Below, piece by piece: positions 43,102 through 52,157 of a stretch of DNA of 64,000 nucleotides. Every line of letters begins with the position of its first letter. The stretch's first letter is position 1. The stretch is from Xenophilus sp003671765. GTDB taxonomy: Bacteria > Pseudomonadota > Gammaproteobacteria > Burkholderiales > Burkholderiaceae_C. Under the pieces are notes generated by a model. The model saw nothing but the letters and a program-made list of their open reading frames with translations, made no database searches and was not told the DNA's origin. The position numbers and the translations under genes were made by a program. The stretch lies in NCBI GenBank assembly GCA_051414805.1, contig CP166702.1:1364001-1428000 (forward strand), given 5' to 3'.

Positions 43102-43947
43102 ATGCAACCCATCAGTCCCGAACTGCGCGAATGGATCGTGGCCCAGCTTGCGGCCGGCCACTCCGTCCCGGCGCTGCGCCAGTCGATGCACGCCGCCGGC
43201 TGGCGCGACGACGCGACCGACGCCGCGCTGGCCGAGGTGGAGCGCACCAGCCGCGGCGACGCCGCCGCCGGCGCCGAGGCACCGGCACGCACCGACATGC
43301 CCGGCCCGAACCTGGAGAACTCCCCGCTGTACCTCGACGCCGGCGACCGGCGCGTGCAGGTCGTGCAGACCGTCAAGCATCCGCGCATCGTGGTGTTCGG
43401 CAACCTGCTGTCGGCCGAGGAGTGCGAGGCGCTGATCGCCGCCGCCCGCCAGCGCCTGTCGCGCTCGCTCACGGTCGAGACCAAGACCGGCGGCGAGACG
43501 CTGAACGTCGACCGCACCAGCGACGGCATGTTCTTCGAACGCGGCGAGAACGAGGTGGTGCAGCGCATCGAGGCGCGCATCGCCACCCTGCTGAACTGGC
43601 CGCTGGATTTCGGCGAGGGCCTGCAGATCCTGCGCTACAGCCCCGGCGCGCAGTATCGGCCGCACTACGACTACTTCGACCCCAAGGAGCCGGGCACGCC
43701 CACCATCCTGCGCCGCGGCGGCCAGCGCGTGGCCACCCTGGTGATGTACCTGCAGGAGCCGGAGCAGGGCGGCGCCACCACCTTCCCCGACATCGGCCTG
43801 GAGGTGGCGCCGGTGCGTGGCTCGGCCGTCTTCTTCAGCTACGACCGCGCCGACCCCGCCACCCGCACCCTGCATGGCGGCGCACCGGTGCTGGCCGGCG
43901 AGAAGTGGGTGGCGACGAAGTGGCTGCGCGAGCGCACCTTTGCGTAG
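43102..43947 (+). CDS. 2-oxoglutarate/Fe(II) prolyl 4-hydroxylase-like oxygenase
   Basis: This 281-residue protein has an N-terminal helical region. A P4H-type double-stranded beta helix follows, with iron ligands His188 and Asp190 (HYD) and His258, and the 2-oxoglutarate lysine Lys268 in AGEKW. Bacterial members hydroxylate peptides or proteins; the target is unknown. It lies 19 bp after yaaA. Confidence 0.85.
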   Translation: MQPISPELREWIVAQLAAGHSVPALRQSMHAAGWRDDATDAALAEVERTSRGDAAAGAEAPARTDMPGPNLENSPLYLDAGDRRVQVVQTVKHPRIVVFGNLLSAEECEALIAAARQRLSRSLTVETKTGGETLNVDRTSDGMFFERGENEVVQRIEARIATLLNWPLDFGEGLQILRYSPGAQYRPHYDYFDPKEPGTPTILRRGGQRVATLVMYLQEPEQGGATTFPDIGLEVAPVRGSAVFFSYDRADPATRTLHGGAPVLAGEKWVATKWLRERTFA

Positions 43948-43966
43948 CCCGGCCAGGATCTCGAGC

Positions 43967-44024
43967 CAAATCGGGCTGCAGCGCCCGTCCCACCTGCGCG
44001 GACAGCTATGAAAGTAATAGCAAA
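43967..44024 (+). repeat. Dispersed intergenic repeat, copy 2
   Basis: The copy contains CGGGCTGCAGCGCCCGTCC and ACAGCTATGAAAGTAATAGC, the same framework as copies at 36261 and 58121. The ATG inside it is the start codon of the next gene, so the repeat supplies the first residues MKVIA. Confidence 0.75.
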
Positions 44025-44904
44025 CAACATTCCCATCGAGGTCGAGGACACGGGCGGCGACGGCCCCGTCGTGCTGCTGGTCATGGGCCTGGGCATGCAG
44101 CTCATCGCCTGGCCCGAGCCCTTCGTGCGTGCCCTGGCCGACGCGGGCTACCGCGTGCTGCGGCACGACAACCGCGACATCGGCCTGTCTCAGCATTTCG
44201 ACGACGCCCAAAGCCGCAACCTGCTGTGGGAGGTGCTGCGCCAGAAGTTCGGCCTGGCCGTGCGCGCGCCGTACAGCCTGCAGGACATGGCGCTCGACGC
44301 GCTCGGCGTGCTCGATGCGCTCGAGATCGACGAGGCCCACGTGATCGGCGTCTCGATGGGCGGCATGATCGCCCAGCGCATGGCGGCCACGGCGCCACGG
44401 CGCGTGCGGACGCTGACCAGCGTGATGAGCTCCAGCGGCGCCGCCGGCCTGCCCGGCGCGCGGGCTGACGTCGGCGCGGCGCTCATGCGCCGCCCCAAGG
44501 GCACGAGCGAGGCCGCGCTCGTCGAGCACACGCTGGGCCTGGTACGCCTGATCGCCAGCCCCGGCTGGCCCTTCGACGAGGCGGCGGCGCGCGAGCGCAT
44601 CGCCGCCGGCCTTCGGCGCTCCTACCACCCGGCCGGCGTGGTACGCCAGATGCTCGCGATCGGCGCCGACACCGCTCGCCGCCCCGAAGTGCTGCCGCGC
44701 ATCGCCAGCCCGACGCTCGTGCTGCACGGCGACGCCGACCCGCTGGTGCCCATCGCCTGCGGGCAGGACACGGCGCGGCGCATTCCCGGCGCGCGCTTCA
44801 CCGCCATCCCCGGCATGGCGCACGACCTGCCGGCCGGTGCGCTGCCGGTGCTGCTCTCGCACATCCTTCCCTTTCTCGCCGAGGCCCGACGGGCATCGCC
44901 ATGA
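44008..44904 (+). CDS. Alpha/beta hydrolase
   Basis: This 298-residue hydrolase has nucleophile Ser116 in GVSMGGM, acid Asp244 in HGDADPLVP and base His272. The family includes aclacinomycin-methylesterase-like and haloperoxidase-like enzymes; no substrate can be assigned. The start codon lies inside a dispersed repeat and has no Shine-Dalgarno sequence. The 3' end overlaps queF by 4 bp. Confidence 0.82.
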   Translation: MKVIANNIPIEVEDTGGDGPVVLLVMGLGMQLIAWPEPFVRALADAGYRVLRHDNRDIGLSQHFDDAQSRNLLWEVLRQKFGLAVRAPYSLQDMALDALGVLDALEIDEAHVIGVSMGGMIAQRMAATAPRRVRTLTSVMSSSGAAGLPGARADVGAALMRRPKGTSEAALVEHTLGLVRLIASPGWPFDEAAARERIAAGLRRSYHPAGVVRQMLAIGADTARRPEVLPRIASPTLVLHGDADPLVPIACGQDTARRIPGARFTAIPGMAHDLPAGALPVLLSHILPFLAEARRASP

Positions 44905-45776
44905 CGCTTCCCAACACCCCCGAACAGTCACAGCTCGGCCGTGCATCGGCCTACGTCGACCGCTACGACGCGTCGCTCCTTTTTCCGCTGTCGCGCACGC
45001 CGCAGCGCCTGGCGCTCGGCCTGGCCGCACCCGTGCCCGGCCAGACGCCCGTGCTGCCCTTCTTCGGCGCCGACATGTGGACCGCCTTCGAGCTGAGCTG
45101 GCTCAACCCGCGCGGCAAGCCGCAGCTGGCCATCGCGCACTTCACTTTCCCGTGCGAGACGCCCAACATCATCGAGAGCAAGTCCTTCAAGCTCTACCTG
45201 AACAGCTTCAACAGCACCGTCTTCGCCGATGCCGAGGCGGTGCGCGAGCGTCTGCGGGCAGACCTGTCGGAAGCCGCTTGGCGCGGCAGCGACCGCACCG
45301 GGACCGTCGGGGTGAAGCTGCTGGCCCCCGACCATTTCGACCGCGAGGGTGTGGCCGAACTCGACGGCCTCGACCTGGATCGGCTGGACCTCGAATGCAG
45401 CGCTTACGAGCCGGCGCCCGAGCTGCTCACCGCCGCCTTCGACGAGCCGCCCGTCAACGAGGTGCTCACCAGCCGGCTGCTCAAGAGCAACTGCCGAGTC
45501 ACCGGCCAGCCGGACTGGGGCAGCGTGCAGGTCCGCTATAGCGGCCCGGCCATCGACCAGGCCGGCCTGTTGCGCTACATCGTGAGCTTTCGCAACCACA
45601 ACGAATTCCACGAGCCTTGCTGCGAGCGCATCTTCAGCGACATCATGGCGCGCTGCGCGCCCACCAAGCTGGCCGTGTACTGCCGCTACACCCGCCGCGG
45701 CGGGCTCGACATCAACCCCTTCCGCACGAGCTGGCCGCAGGCGCTGCCGGCCAACATCCGGACGGCGCGGCAGTGA
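44901..45776 (+). CDS. queF: NADPH-dependent 7-cyano-7-deazaguanine reductase
   Basis: This 291-residue protein is a long type II QueF. Its catalytic Cys198 and Asp205 lie in KSNCRVTGQPDWG, His237 in FHEPC, and the substrate motif is ESKSFKLYLNSFN. It reduces preQ0 to preQ1 in queuosine biosynthesis. It begins in an ATGA overlap with the hydrolase gene. Confidence 0.95.
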   Translation: MTLPNTPEQSQLGRASAYVDRYDASLLFPLSRTPQRLALGLAAPVPGQTPVLPFFGADMWTAFELSWLNPRGKPQLAIAHFTFPCETPNIIESKSFKLYLNSFNSTVFADAEAVRERLRADLSEAAWRGSDRTGTVGVKLLAPDHFDREGVAELDGLDLDRLDLECSAYEPAPELLTAAFDEPPVNEVLTSRLLKSNCRVTGQPDWGSVQVRYSGPAIDQAGLLRYIVSFRNHNEFHEPCCERIFSDIMARCAPTKLAVYCRYTRRGGLDINPFRTSWPQALPANIRTARQ

Positions 45777-45864
45777 GGGCCCGCGCCGGCATCGGCGCTT
45801 TCCTACACGGCGCGTCGCGGGGCGCGCGGATACTGGTCGCTTTCCACCCACCGGGACCCCCGAC

Positions 45865-46230
45865 TTGAACGTTCTCATCGTCGACGACAACGCTTCCGCG
45901 GCCGAGTTGCTGCAGGAGTTGATCGTCCTGCAGGACCACACGGCGCGTTGCGCCTTCACGGCCCAGGAAGCGATCGAGACCTTCGACAGCGAACATTTCG
46001 ACGTCGCCCTGGTCGACCTCACGCTGCCCGATCGGCCCGGCACCGACGTGGCCCGCCACCTGCGCCAGACCGCGCAGGACCGCCCGCTCATGCTGGTGGC
46101 GATCTCGGGCTACGGCGTGGGCGACGCGGCCGGCGCACAGGCCGCCCCGCTCTTCGACCACTACCTGCAAAAGCCGATCGACTTCGATGCGCTCGACCGG
46201 CTGCTGGCCAATCCGCCGGCTGCCGCGTAG
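45865..46230 (+). CDS. Single-domain response regulator (CheY-like)
   Basis: This 121-residue receiver domain has the acidic pair Asp7/Asp8, phospho-acceptor Asp51 in LVDLTLP, Ser81 and Lys103 in QKP. There is no output domain. The start is TTG at 45865. The kinase-like gene 23 bp downstream is a probable partner. Such stand-alone receivers often act in phosphorelays. Confidence 0.82.
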   Translation: MNVLIVDDNASAAELLQELIVLQDHTARCAFTAQEAIETFDSEHFDVALVDLTLPDRPGTDVARHLRQTAQDRPLMLVAISGYGVGDAAGAQAAPLFDHYLQKPIDFDALDRLLANPPAAA

Positions 46231-46253
46231 CCCGCACGGCCGACACCCCTTCC

Positions 46254-46934
46254 ATGAAAGCCTCTCCCAGCGCCCGCAGCTGGATCGCGGCCGGCGTGCG
46301 GCACGAACTGCTCATGCGCGCGATGCCGGCGCTGCGCCACGACATGGCCTCGCCGGTGTCGTTGATCCGCATGAGCCTGCTCATGCTGCGCCGGCAGGTC
46401 GCCGCGAACCCGCCCGACGTCGCTGCCTGCGAGCAGCGCGTGGGGCAGGTCGACGAACAGCTGGGCATGCTGATCGGCAGCATGCGTGCCCTGCGCGACT
46501 GGGAACTGGGCATCGACGACGACGGCGTGACGCGTGCCGGCCTGGTGCGCCAGTGCACGGGGCTGATGCGCGCGGCCTTCGACCTCAACGGCATCGCGCT
46601 CGAGCTGGACGAAGGCTTCGATGCCGACGAGGACGGGGCTCCCACCTGGCGCGATGCGCCGGCACTGCGCTACCTGCTGCTGGGCGCGCTGTGCCACCTG
46701 CAGGACAGCGTCGCCGAGATCGGTCTTGTGCGCGTCTCGCCCGAGGGCGACGCCGGCGTGGTGGTGCGAGCCGAGTCACGCCCGGCCGACGGCGGCCGGC
46801 CCGAGATGGTGCCGCATCGCGCGCCGCGCAGCCTGGCCATCGATGCCGTCAGCCTCCAGAGCCTGGCCGACGACCTCGGCCACGCGCTCAGGATCGAGCG
46901 GGACGCGGTGCACCTCGACCTGCGCGCGGGCTGA
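46254..46934 (+). CDS. Histidine-kinase-like protein with degenerate catalytic part
   Basis: This 226-residue protein has a helical segment ALRHDMASPVSLIRMSLLML that resembles the phospho-histidine (DHp) helix, with an HD pair at about residue 28. The following ATPase-like region lacks recognisable N and G boxes. It may be a phosphotransfer or atypical kinase protein serving the adjacent receiver. Its last 47 bp overlap the convergent topoisomerase gene. The assignment is weak beyond the helix similarity. Confidence 0.5.
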   Translation: MKASPSARSWIAAGVRHELLMRAMPALRHDMASPVSLIRMSLLMLRRQVAANPPDVAACEQRVGQVDEQLGMLIGSMRALRDWELGIDDDGVTRAGLVRQCTGLMRAAFDLNGIALELDEGFDADEDGAPTWRDAPALRYLLLGALCHLQDSVAEIGLVRVSPEGDAGVVVRAESRPADGGRPEMVPHRAPRSLAIDAVSLQSLADDLGHALRIERDAVHLDLRAG

Positions 46935-48111
46935 CGCCAGCCCGCGTGGCCGCGCGTTCTGCGCGGGCCGCTGCCATGCGCTGGTGGCGCATGAAGTCGG
47001 CCAGGCGCGACTCCGCCGCCAGCAGGCCGCGCGGCGGCCGCGAACCCGCGATGCGTTCCCAGATCGCCGCCATGCCCTCCGCGTCCTTCGACAGCTGCGT
47101 GCCCAGGGCCAGCACCGCCGGGTGCACATACGCCTTCTTGCACACGGCCGGCGTGTTGCCCAGCTGGCGCGCGACCGCGCCCAGGATCTCCTTGGCGCTG
47201 TAGCGGACCTCGGGGTCGGCCGCGTTCTGCTCGCACGCGAGGCGCGTGAGTTCCAGCGCCTGTACCGTGCCGTGCCAGGTGCGGAAATCCTTGGCCGTGA
47301 ATTCGCCGCCCGACGCCTCGCGCAGATAGTCGTTCACGTCGCTGGAGCCGATGCCGTGGGGCGTGCCGTCCTCGTCGGTGTACTGGAAGAGTTCCTGGCC
47401 GGGCAATTGCTGGCACTGGCGCACCACCTTGGCGACGCGCGCGTCGTCGACCTCGGCTTCGTGCATCACGCCGCTCTTGCCGCGAAAGCGCAGCTTCAGC
47501 GCGGCGCCTTTGACCTGCGCATGGCGGTTGCGCAGCGTGGTCAGGCCATAGGAGCCGTTGCTGCTCGCGTACTCCTCGTTGCCGACGCGAAGGTAGGTGG
47601 TGTCCAGCAGGCGCACGATCGCGGCCAGCACCGTCTCGCGGCCGATCGGGGCGCCCGCGCGCAGCTTGCTCGCGGCCGCGAGGTCGCGTCGCACGCGCAG
47701 GCGGATGCGGGGCAGTGCGCGGCCGAAGGCCTCCAGCCGCTCGAACTTGGCCTCGTCCTTCAGGACCCGCCAATCGGGGTGATACCGGTACTGCTTGCGA
47801 CCGCGCGCATCGAGCCCGATGGCCTGCAGGTGGCCGTTGGGCAAGGGGCAGATCCACACGTCGGTGTACGCGGGCGGAATGGCGAGCTGGCGGATGCGGG
47901 CGAGCTCGTCGGCGTTGCGCACCCAGCGGCCGCGCGCATCGCGGTAGCGAAAGCCGTCCCCCTGCTTCACGCGCGTGAGGCCCGGCATCTCGGGCGACAC
48001 GTAGACCAGGCCATTGGCCAGCGGCTGGGGCCGCGGCGTTGCGCTGGCGCGGCGCGGGGTGGGGGAGGGAGCGGCGGTCGGCACGAGGGGACGATGCCGC
48101 CCGGCGGCCAC
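46888..48111 (-). CDS. DNA topoisomerase IB
   Basis: This 407-residue poxvirus-type topoisomerase IB has the bacterial N-terminal domain (GFRYRDARGRWVRNADELAR), the catalytic domain with LRVGNEEYASSNGSYGLTTL and KDFRTWHGT, and a nucleophilic tyrosine near residue 328 in CKKAYVHP. It relaxes supercoils by single-strand nicking. A basic, alanine-rich tail overlaps the convergent kinase-like gene. Confidence 0.93.
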   Translation of the reverse strand: MAAGRHRPLVPTAAPSPTPRRASATPRPQPLANGLVYVSPEMPGLTRVKQGDGFRYRDARGRWVRNADELARIRQLAIPPAYTDVWICPLPNGHLQAIGLDARGRKQYRYHPDWRVLKDEAKFERLEAFGRALPRIRLRVRRDLAAASKLRAGAPIGRETVLAAIVRLLDTTYLRVGNEEYASSNGSYGLTTLRNRHAQVKGAALKLRFRGKSGVMHEAEVDDARVAKVVRQCQQLPGQELFQYTDEDGTPHGIGSSDVNDYLREASGGEFTAKDFRTWHGTVQALELTRLACEQNAADPEVRYSAKEILGAVARQLGNTPAVCKKAYVHPAVLALGTQLSKDAEGMAAIWERIAGSRPPRGLLAAESRLADFMRHQRMAAARAERAATRAGVSPRAGRGAPRPARS

Positions 48112-48209
48112 CCGCGGCTGTAGGACGCGCGCCGCGCGCAGGGTGCGCGTGCAGCGCGTCGTGCGGCTTCGTAGACTCGCGGTCTTCCTTCCTCATCCAT
48201 GGACCCGCC

Positions 48210-49250
48210 ATGCGCCGCCTGCTCGTTTGCCTTTCATCACCTCTTCGCCTCGCCGCCATGCTGGTCCTGGCCGGCTGGCTCGCCGGCTGCGCCAGCGCCC
48301 CGGGCGCCGAGGCCCAGCGCCCGGTGCGGGTGAAGGTCTTCGTCGCCGCCATGTTCGAGATCGGCGAGAACACCGGCGACCGTGCCGGCGAGTTCCAGCA
48401 CTGGTACGAACGCTACTGGAAGGACGCCACGCCCATCGCCGTGCCCGGCGCGCTGGGCCCGGTCTACTGCAACGCCGACGGCGTCTGCGGCGCGGTGCTC
48501 GGCATGGGCAAGGTGAACTCGTCCTCGTCGATGCAGGCCATCCTGCTCAACCCGCGCTTCGACTTCTCGCAGGCCTACTACGTCATCTCGGGCGTGGCCG
48601 GCACGCCGCCCTCGCGCGGCACCATCGGCGAAGTGAACTGGGCCACCTGGCTGGTCGACTACGACCTGGGCCACCGCTGGGCGCCCGAAGAGAACACGCC
48701 CGGCGCGCCCACCTTCATGCCGCGCAAGGGCTACGAGGAGTACCGCCGCTTCCAGCTCAACCCGCAACTCGTGGGCTGGGCCATGAAGCTCTCGGCCGAC
48801 ACGCCGCTCAAGGACGCCGACTCCGCACGCACCTACCGCCTGCGCTACCCCGACGCCGCCGCGCGCCGTGCACCCTTCGTCGGCACCGGCACGCACATGA
48901 CGGGCGACACCTTCTTCCACGGCCCCGGCATGTCGAAGCAGGCGCAGTACATCGCCAAGCTCTACGGCGCCGACGACTACGTCATCACCGAGATGGAAGC
49001 CGCGGCCATCACGCTGGTCATCAAGCGCACCCATGGCACCGACCGCGTGATGAGCCTGCGAGGCGCGGTCAACTTCGACCAGGGCAGCCCCGGCGAAACC
49101 ACCCTGCAGCATCTGGACCCGGCACCGGGCCAGACGGCCGGCGGCTTCGCCGAGACGGTGGCCAACATCGAGGCCGTGGGTTCGCGTGTGGTCGACCACA
49201 TCGTGGCGAACTGGTCGCAGTGGCAGGCCGGCGTGCCGCCGCTGCGCTGA
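48210..49250 (+). CDS. Purine nucleoside permease-family lipoprotein
   Basis: This 346-residue exported protein has a lipobox-like LAGC after a hydrophobic signal. The NUP-family body contains KVFVAAMFEIGENTGD and TDGVC-like and MGKVNSSSSMQAI segments, with the C-terminal EMEAAAITLVIKR stretch shared with purine nucleoside phosphorylase folds. The name comes from a yeast homologue; a periplasmic nucleoside-binding or phosphorolysis role is possible. It is divergent from the topoisomerase gene. Confidence 0.8.
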   Translation: MRRLLVCLSSPLRLAAMLVLAGWLAGCASAPGAEAQRPVRVKVFVAAMFEIGENTGDRAGEFQHWYERYWKDATPIAVPGALGPVYCNADGVCGAVLGMGKVNSSSSMQAILLNPRFDFSQAYYVISGVAGTPPSRGTIGEVNWATWLVDYDLGHRWAPEENTPGAPTFMPRKGYEEYRRFQLNPQLVGWAMKLSADTPLKDADSARTYRLRYPDAAARRAPFVGTGTHMTGDTFFHGPGMSKQAQYIAKLYGADDYVITEMEAAAITLVIKRTHGTDRVMSLRGAVNFDQGSPGETTLQHLDPAPGQTAGGFAETVANIEAVGSRVVDHIVANWSQWQAGVPPLR

Positions 49251-49256
49251 CGCGGC

Positions 49257-50576
49257 GTGGACGCTGCCGCCGATCGCGACGCCGCAGCGACGCCCAGGCG
49301 CTGGCCCACGGGCCGCGGCGCGCGGCTCTGGCTGCTGGCCATGCTCACCGGCGCGCTGGCCGCGGCGGCCACCGTGCTGTTCCGCGGCCTGGCGCATGGC
49401 GTCGAATGGCTCGCGACCGGGCATGCCGCCGGCTTCGTCGATGCCGCTCGTGCCATCGCGCCCTGGCAGCGCGTGGTGGTGGGCACGGCGGGCGGCCTGC
49501 TGGCAGGCGCCGTGCTGCACCTGGGCCTGCGCTGGGCGCGCCGCGGGCCGGCGGGCGACCATCACCTCGACTACATCGACGCGGCGCGCCAGGGCCGCGT
49601 CGATCTCAACGACCGCACGACGCTCACGCGCAGCCTCTCGTCGCTGCTCTCGGTGGGCACCGGCGCGTCCATCGGCCGTGAAGGCCCGATGGTGCAGATG
49701 GCGGCCTGGTTCGCCGCCACGCTCGCGCGTCGTCTCCCGCTGGCGGTCGAGGAGCGCAAGACCCTGCTGGTGTGCGGCATCGCGGCGGGGATCGGCGCGG
49801 CCTACCACGCGCCGGTGGCGGGCGTCGTTTTCGTGCTCGAGCTGGCGCTGGGCTTCTTCGTGCGATCGGCGGTGGCGCCGGTGCTCATCGCTGCCGCCAC
49901 CGCCAGCGCGCTGATGCACTGGTTCGTCGAGCCGCAGGCCCTGTACGTGATGCCCACGCTGCCGCTGCAGCCCACCAGCCTCGGTGCGGCGCTGGTCGCT
50001 GGCCTGCTGTTCGGTGCCACCGGCTGGGCGCTGCTGGGGCTGCTGGAGCGCAGCCGCATCGTCTTCGGCCGCATCGTCTCACCGGTCGCGCGGCTGGGCG
50101 CGGGCGGCCTGCTGGTGGGCCTGCTGGCGGCCGCGGTGCCCGAGGTCTGGGGCAACGGCTACAGCGTGGTCTCGGCCGTGCTGCGCGGCGACCTGCTCTG
50201 GCAGATGCTGGCCTGGGTGCTGGTGGCCAAGGTGCTGGCCACGGCGCTGAGCTCGGGCAGCGGCGCCATCGGCGGCGTGTTCACGCCCTCGCTGCTGGTG
50301 GGCGCGGCAGCCGGCAGCGTGCTCGCCCAGCTCGCGGTGCACGTGTTGCCCATGGCCTGGGTCGGCGACCCGCGCGTGATGGCCGTGGTCGGCATGGCGG
50401 CCGTGCTGGCGGCGGTCACGCATGCGCCGCTCATGGCCATCGTGATGGTGATGGAGATGACCAACCAGTTCCAGCTCACCCTGCCCACCATGCTGGCCTG
50501 CGGCGTCGCCCACGCGGTCAGCACGCGCTTCGGCGCCAAGCCGCTCTACGGCAATCCGATCGAGGCGCGCTCCTGA
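49257..50576 (+). CDS. ClC-family chloride channel/antiporter (ClcB-like)
   Basis: This 439-residue polytopic membrane protein has the ClC selectivity motif GTGASIGREGP (GREGP at 140-144, Glu142 as the proton-gating glutamate) and the second motif GAIGGVFTPSL. No cytoplasmic CBS domains follow. The start is a GTG 6 bp after the preceding stop. It probably helps acid resistance or chloride/proton exchange. Confidence 0.9.
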   Translation: MDAAADRDAAATPRRWPTGRGARLWLLAMLTGALAAAATVLFRGLAHGVEWLATGHAAGFVDAARAIAPWQRVVVGTAGGLLAGAVLHLGLRWARRGPAGDHHLDYIDAARQGRVDLNDRTTLTRSLSSLLSVGTGASIGREGPMVQMAAWFAATLARRLPLAVEERKTLLVCGIAAGIGAAYHAPVAGVVFVLELALGFFVRSAVAPVLIAAATASALMHWFVEPQALYVMPTLPLQPTSLGAALVAGLLFGATGWALLGLLERSRIVFGRIVSPVARLGAGGLLVGLLAAAVPEVWGNGYSVVSAVLRGDLLWQMLAWVLVAKVLATALSSGSGAIGGVFTPSLLVGAAAGSVLAQLAVHVLPMAWVGDPRVMAVVGMAAVLAAVTHAPLMAIVMVMEMTNQFQLTLPTMLACGVAHAVSTRFGAKPLYGNPIEARS

Positions 50577-50744
50577 GGCTTGCGTGTGGTGCCGGCACCG
50601 CTCGCCTGCGGGTGTCGGGATGGAGGCCGGCCTATCGGGCACCAGCGCTTCGACGATGCGCACCAGGGTGGACGCGCGGCAGCCTCGCGACGGCGCCGTA
50701 AAGCGGCGTCTGTGTACCGCTCATCCGCGCCGACATTCGGCCAT

Positions 50745-51047
50745 TCAGCCGGGCAGCTTCGCTGCAAGCACGTCGACCTTCTGGATCGACGGGGGCTCGG
50801 AGAACAACGCGGCTGCCTGTGCCATCAAGGCCGCCGCCACCTTGCCGGAAAGATGTGCCTGGCGGCCTGCTTCATCCGGGAAGGCATCGAAGATCCCGAA
50901 GGTGCTCGGCCCGAGGCGGATGCCGAACCAGGCGGTGGTGGCGGGTTCCTCGATGACGAGGGGAAGGCCGCTCAAAAGGAAGTCCTCGACCTCCTTCGCC
51001 TTGCCGGGCTTGGCTTCCAGGCGAACGAACAATGCGACGGTGACCAT
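50745..51047 (-). CDS. Antibiotic biosynthesis monooxygenase-domain protein
   Basis: This 100-residue protein is a single ABM ferredoxin-like domain, opening MVTVALFVRLEAKPGKAKEV and with TFGIFDAFPDEAGRQAHL near the middle. Family members act on quinones, aldehydes or haem, or are structural. An AAGGA ribosome-binding site precedes the ATG at 51047. It lies downstream of the LysR gene in the same direction, and 174 bp separate it from clcB. Confidence 0.85.
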   Translation of the reverse strand: MVTVALFVRLEAKPGKAKEVEDFLLSGLPLVIEEPATTAWFGIRLGPSTFGIFDAFPDEAGRQAHLSGKVAAALMAQAAALFSEPPSIQKVDVLAAKLPG

Positions 51048-51163
51048 GGCGTGCTTCCTTGGGTTCAACGACGTGCGACCGGATTGATCGCGTCGGGCCA
51101 TGCAGTCTGCGCCTTTCGAATGCCCATGCCACCAGCGCGGAGCCGCCGGCACGCGCGCTACGG

Positions 51164-52042
51164 CTAGCCTGCCAGCACCAGGGTGCCATCGGGGTAGCGC
51201 GACCCCATGAAGTCGACAAAGGCCTTCACCTTCGGGCTGGCCAGGCGCCGCGAGGTGTGGAGCACCCACAGATCCACCTCCTTGCCGTCCACCGCGCCCC
51301 ACTGCACCAGGGCGCCCGCTGCGAGTTGCTCCCAGACGATCGACCGGGGCAGCTGCGTGACGCCGGCACCGGCGATGGCGGCGTCGCGCAACATCAGCAT
51401 CGATGACAGGCGCAGCACGGGCACGGGCTCCAGCGTGAGCTTGCCCCCATCGATCGCCCAGGTCTCGCCGTCGCGAAACGCGTTGACGATCGCCGGCACC
51501 CGCACGGGCTTGCTGCCCCTTCGCGGCTTCGGGATCGACGGCGCCGCAACCACGACCTGCCGGTCCTTGGCAAAGCTGCGCCCGACGAGCGTGGTGTCCG
51601 GCCGCGGATTCGGTCGGATGGCCACGTCGAACTGCTCCTCCACCAGATCGACCACCCGGTCCTCGGCCACGACTTCGACGGTGACGTCCGGATAGCGCGC
51701 GCGAAACGCCGCGCAGTGCCGCCCCATCGCCAGCTGCGAGAACAGGATCGGGGCGGCAACGCGAAGACGGCCCCGCACCGCGCCCTGTCCCTCGCGCGCC
51801 GATGCGAAGGCGTCGGCCACCTCGCCCATGGGGCCGGCGGTGCGGCCGAGCAGCTGCTGGCCGGCCTCGGTCAGTTCCAACCCCCTCGCGTTGCGCTCGA
51901 CGAGCCGCACACCGAGTTGCTCCTCGAGGTCGGCAACGCGCCGCGACAGCGTGGCCTTCGAGCGGCGGCTGGCACGGCTGGCCTTGCCGAAGCCGCCGTG
52001 GGTGGCCACCAGGTTGAAGTCCACCAGGGCGTTCAGGTCCAT
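51164..52042 (-). CDS. LysR-family transcriptional regulator
   Basis: This 292-residue LysR protein has an N-terminal HTH with FGKASRASRRSKATLSRRVA and EQLGVRLVERNARGLELTEAG. The C-terminal effector domain belongs to the CrgA-like branch. It is divergent from the NmrA-family gene at 52158 with a 115-bp shared promoter region, so that gene is its likely target. Confidence 0.9.
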   Translation of the reverse strand: MDLNALVDFNLVATHGGFGKASRASRRSKATLSRRVADLEEQLGVRLVERNARGLELTEAGQQLLGRTAGPMGEVADAFASAREGQGAVRGRLRVAAPILFSQLAMGRHCAAFRARYPDVTVEVVAEDRVVDLVEEQFDVAIRPNPRPDTTLVGRSFAKDRQVVVAAPSIPKPRRGSKPVRVPAIVNAFRDGETWAIDGGKLTLEPVPVLRLSSMLMLRDAAIAGAGVTQLPRSIVWEQLAAGALVQWGAVDGKEVDLWVLHTSRRLASPKVKAFVDFMGSRYPDGTLVLAG

Positions 52043-52157
52043 GTGTTCCAGATTCGAGACGAGGTGTCTGCATTCTGGCGTCTTCGTTTATCGGTTGCAA
52101 CGGCCTATCTTTCGTCCGTCCCCACCCGCAACCTCAACTTATCCAACGGAGTTTCAA

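Noticed and set aside
42949..45030. A 693-codon minus-strand open frame across yaaA, the hydroxylase and the hydrolase
   Set aside because: It spans three genes with intact catalytic residues on the plus strand and has no family features.
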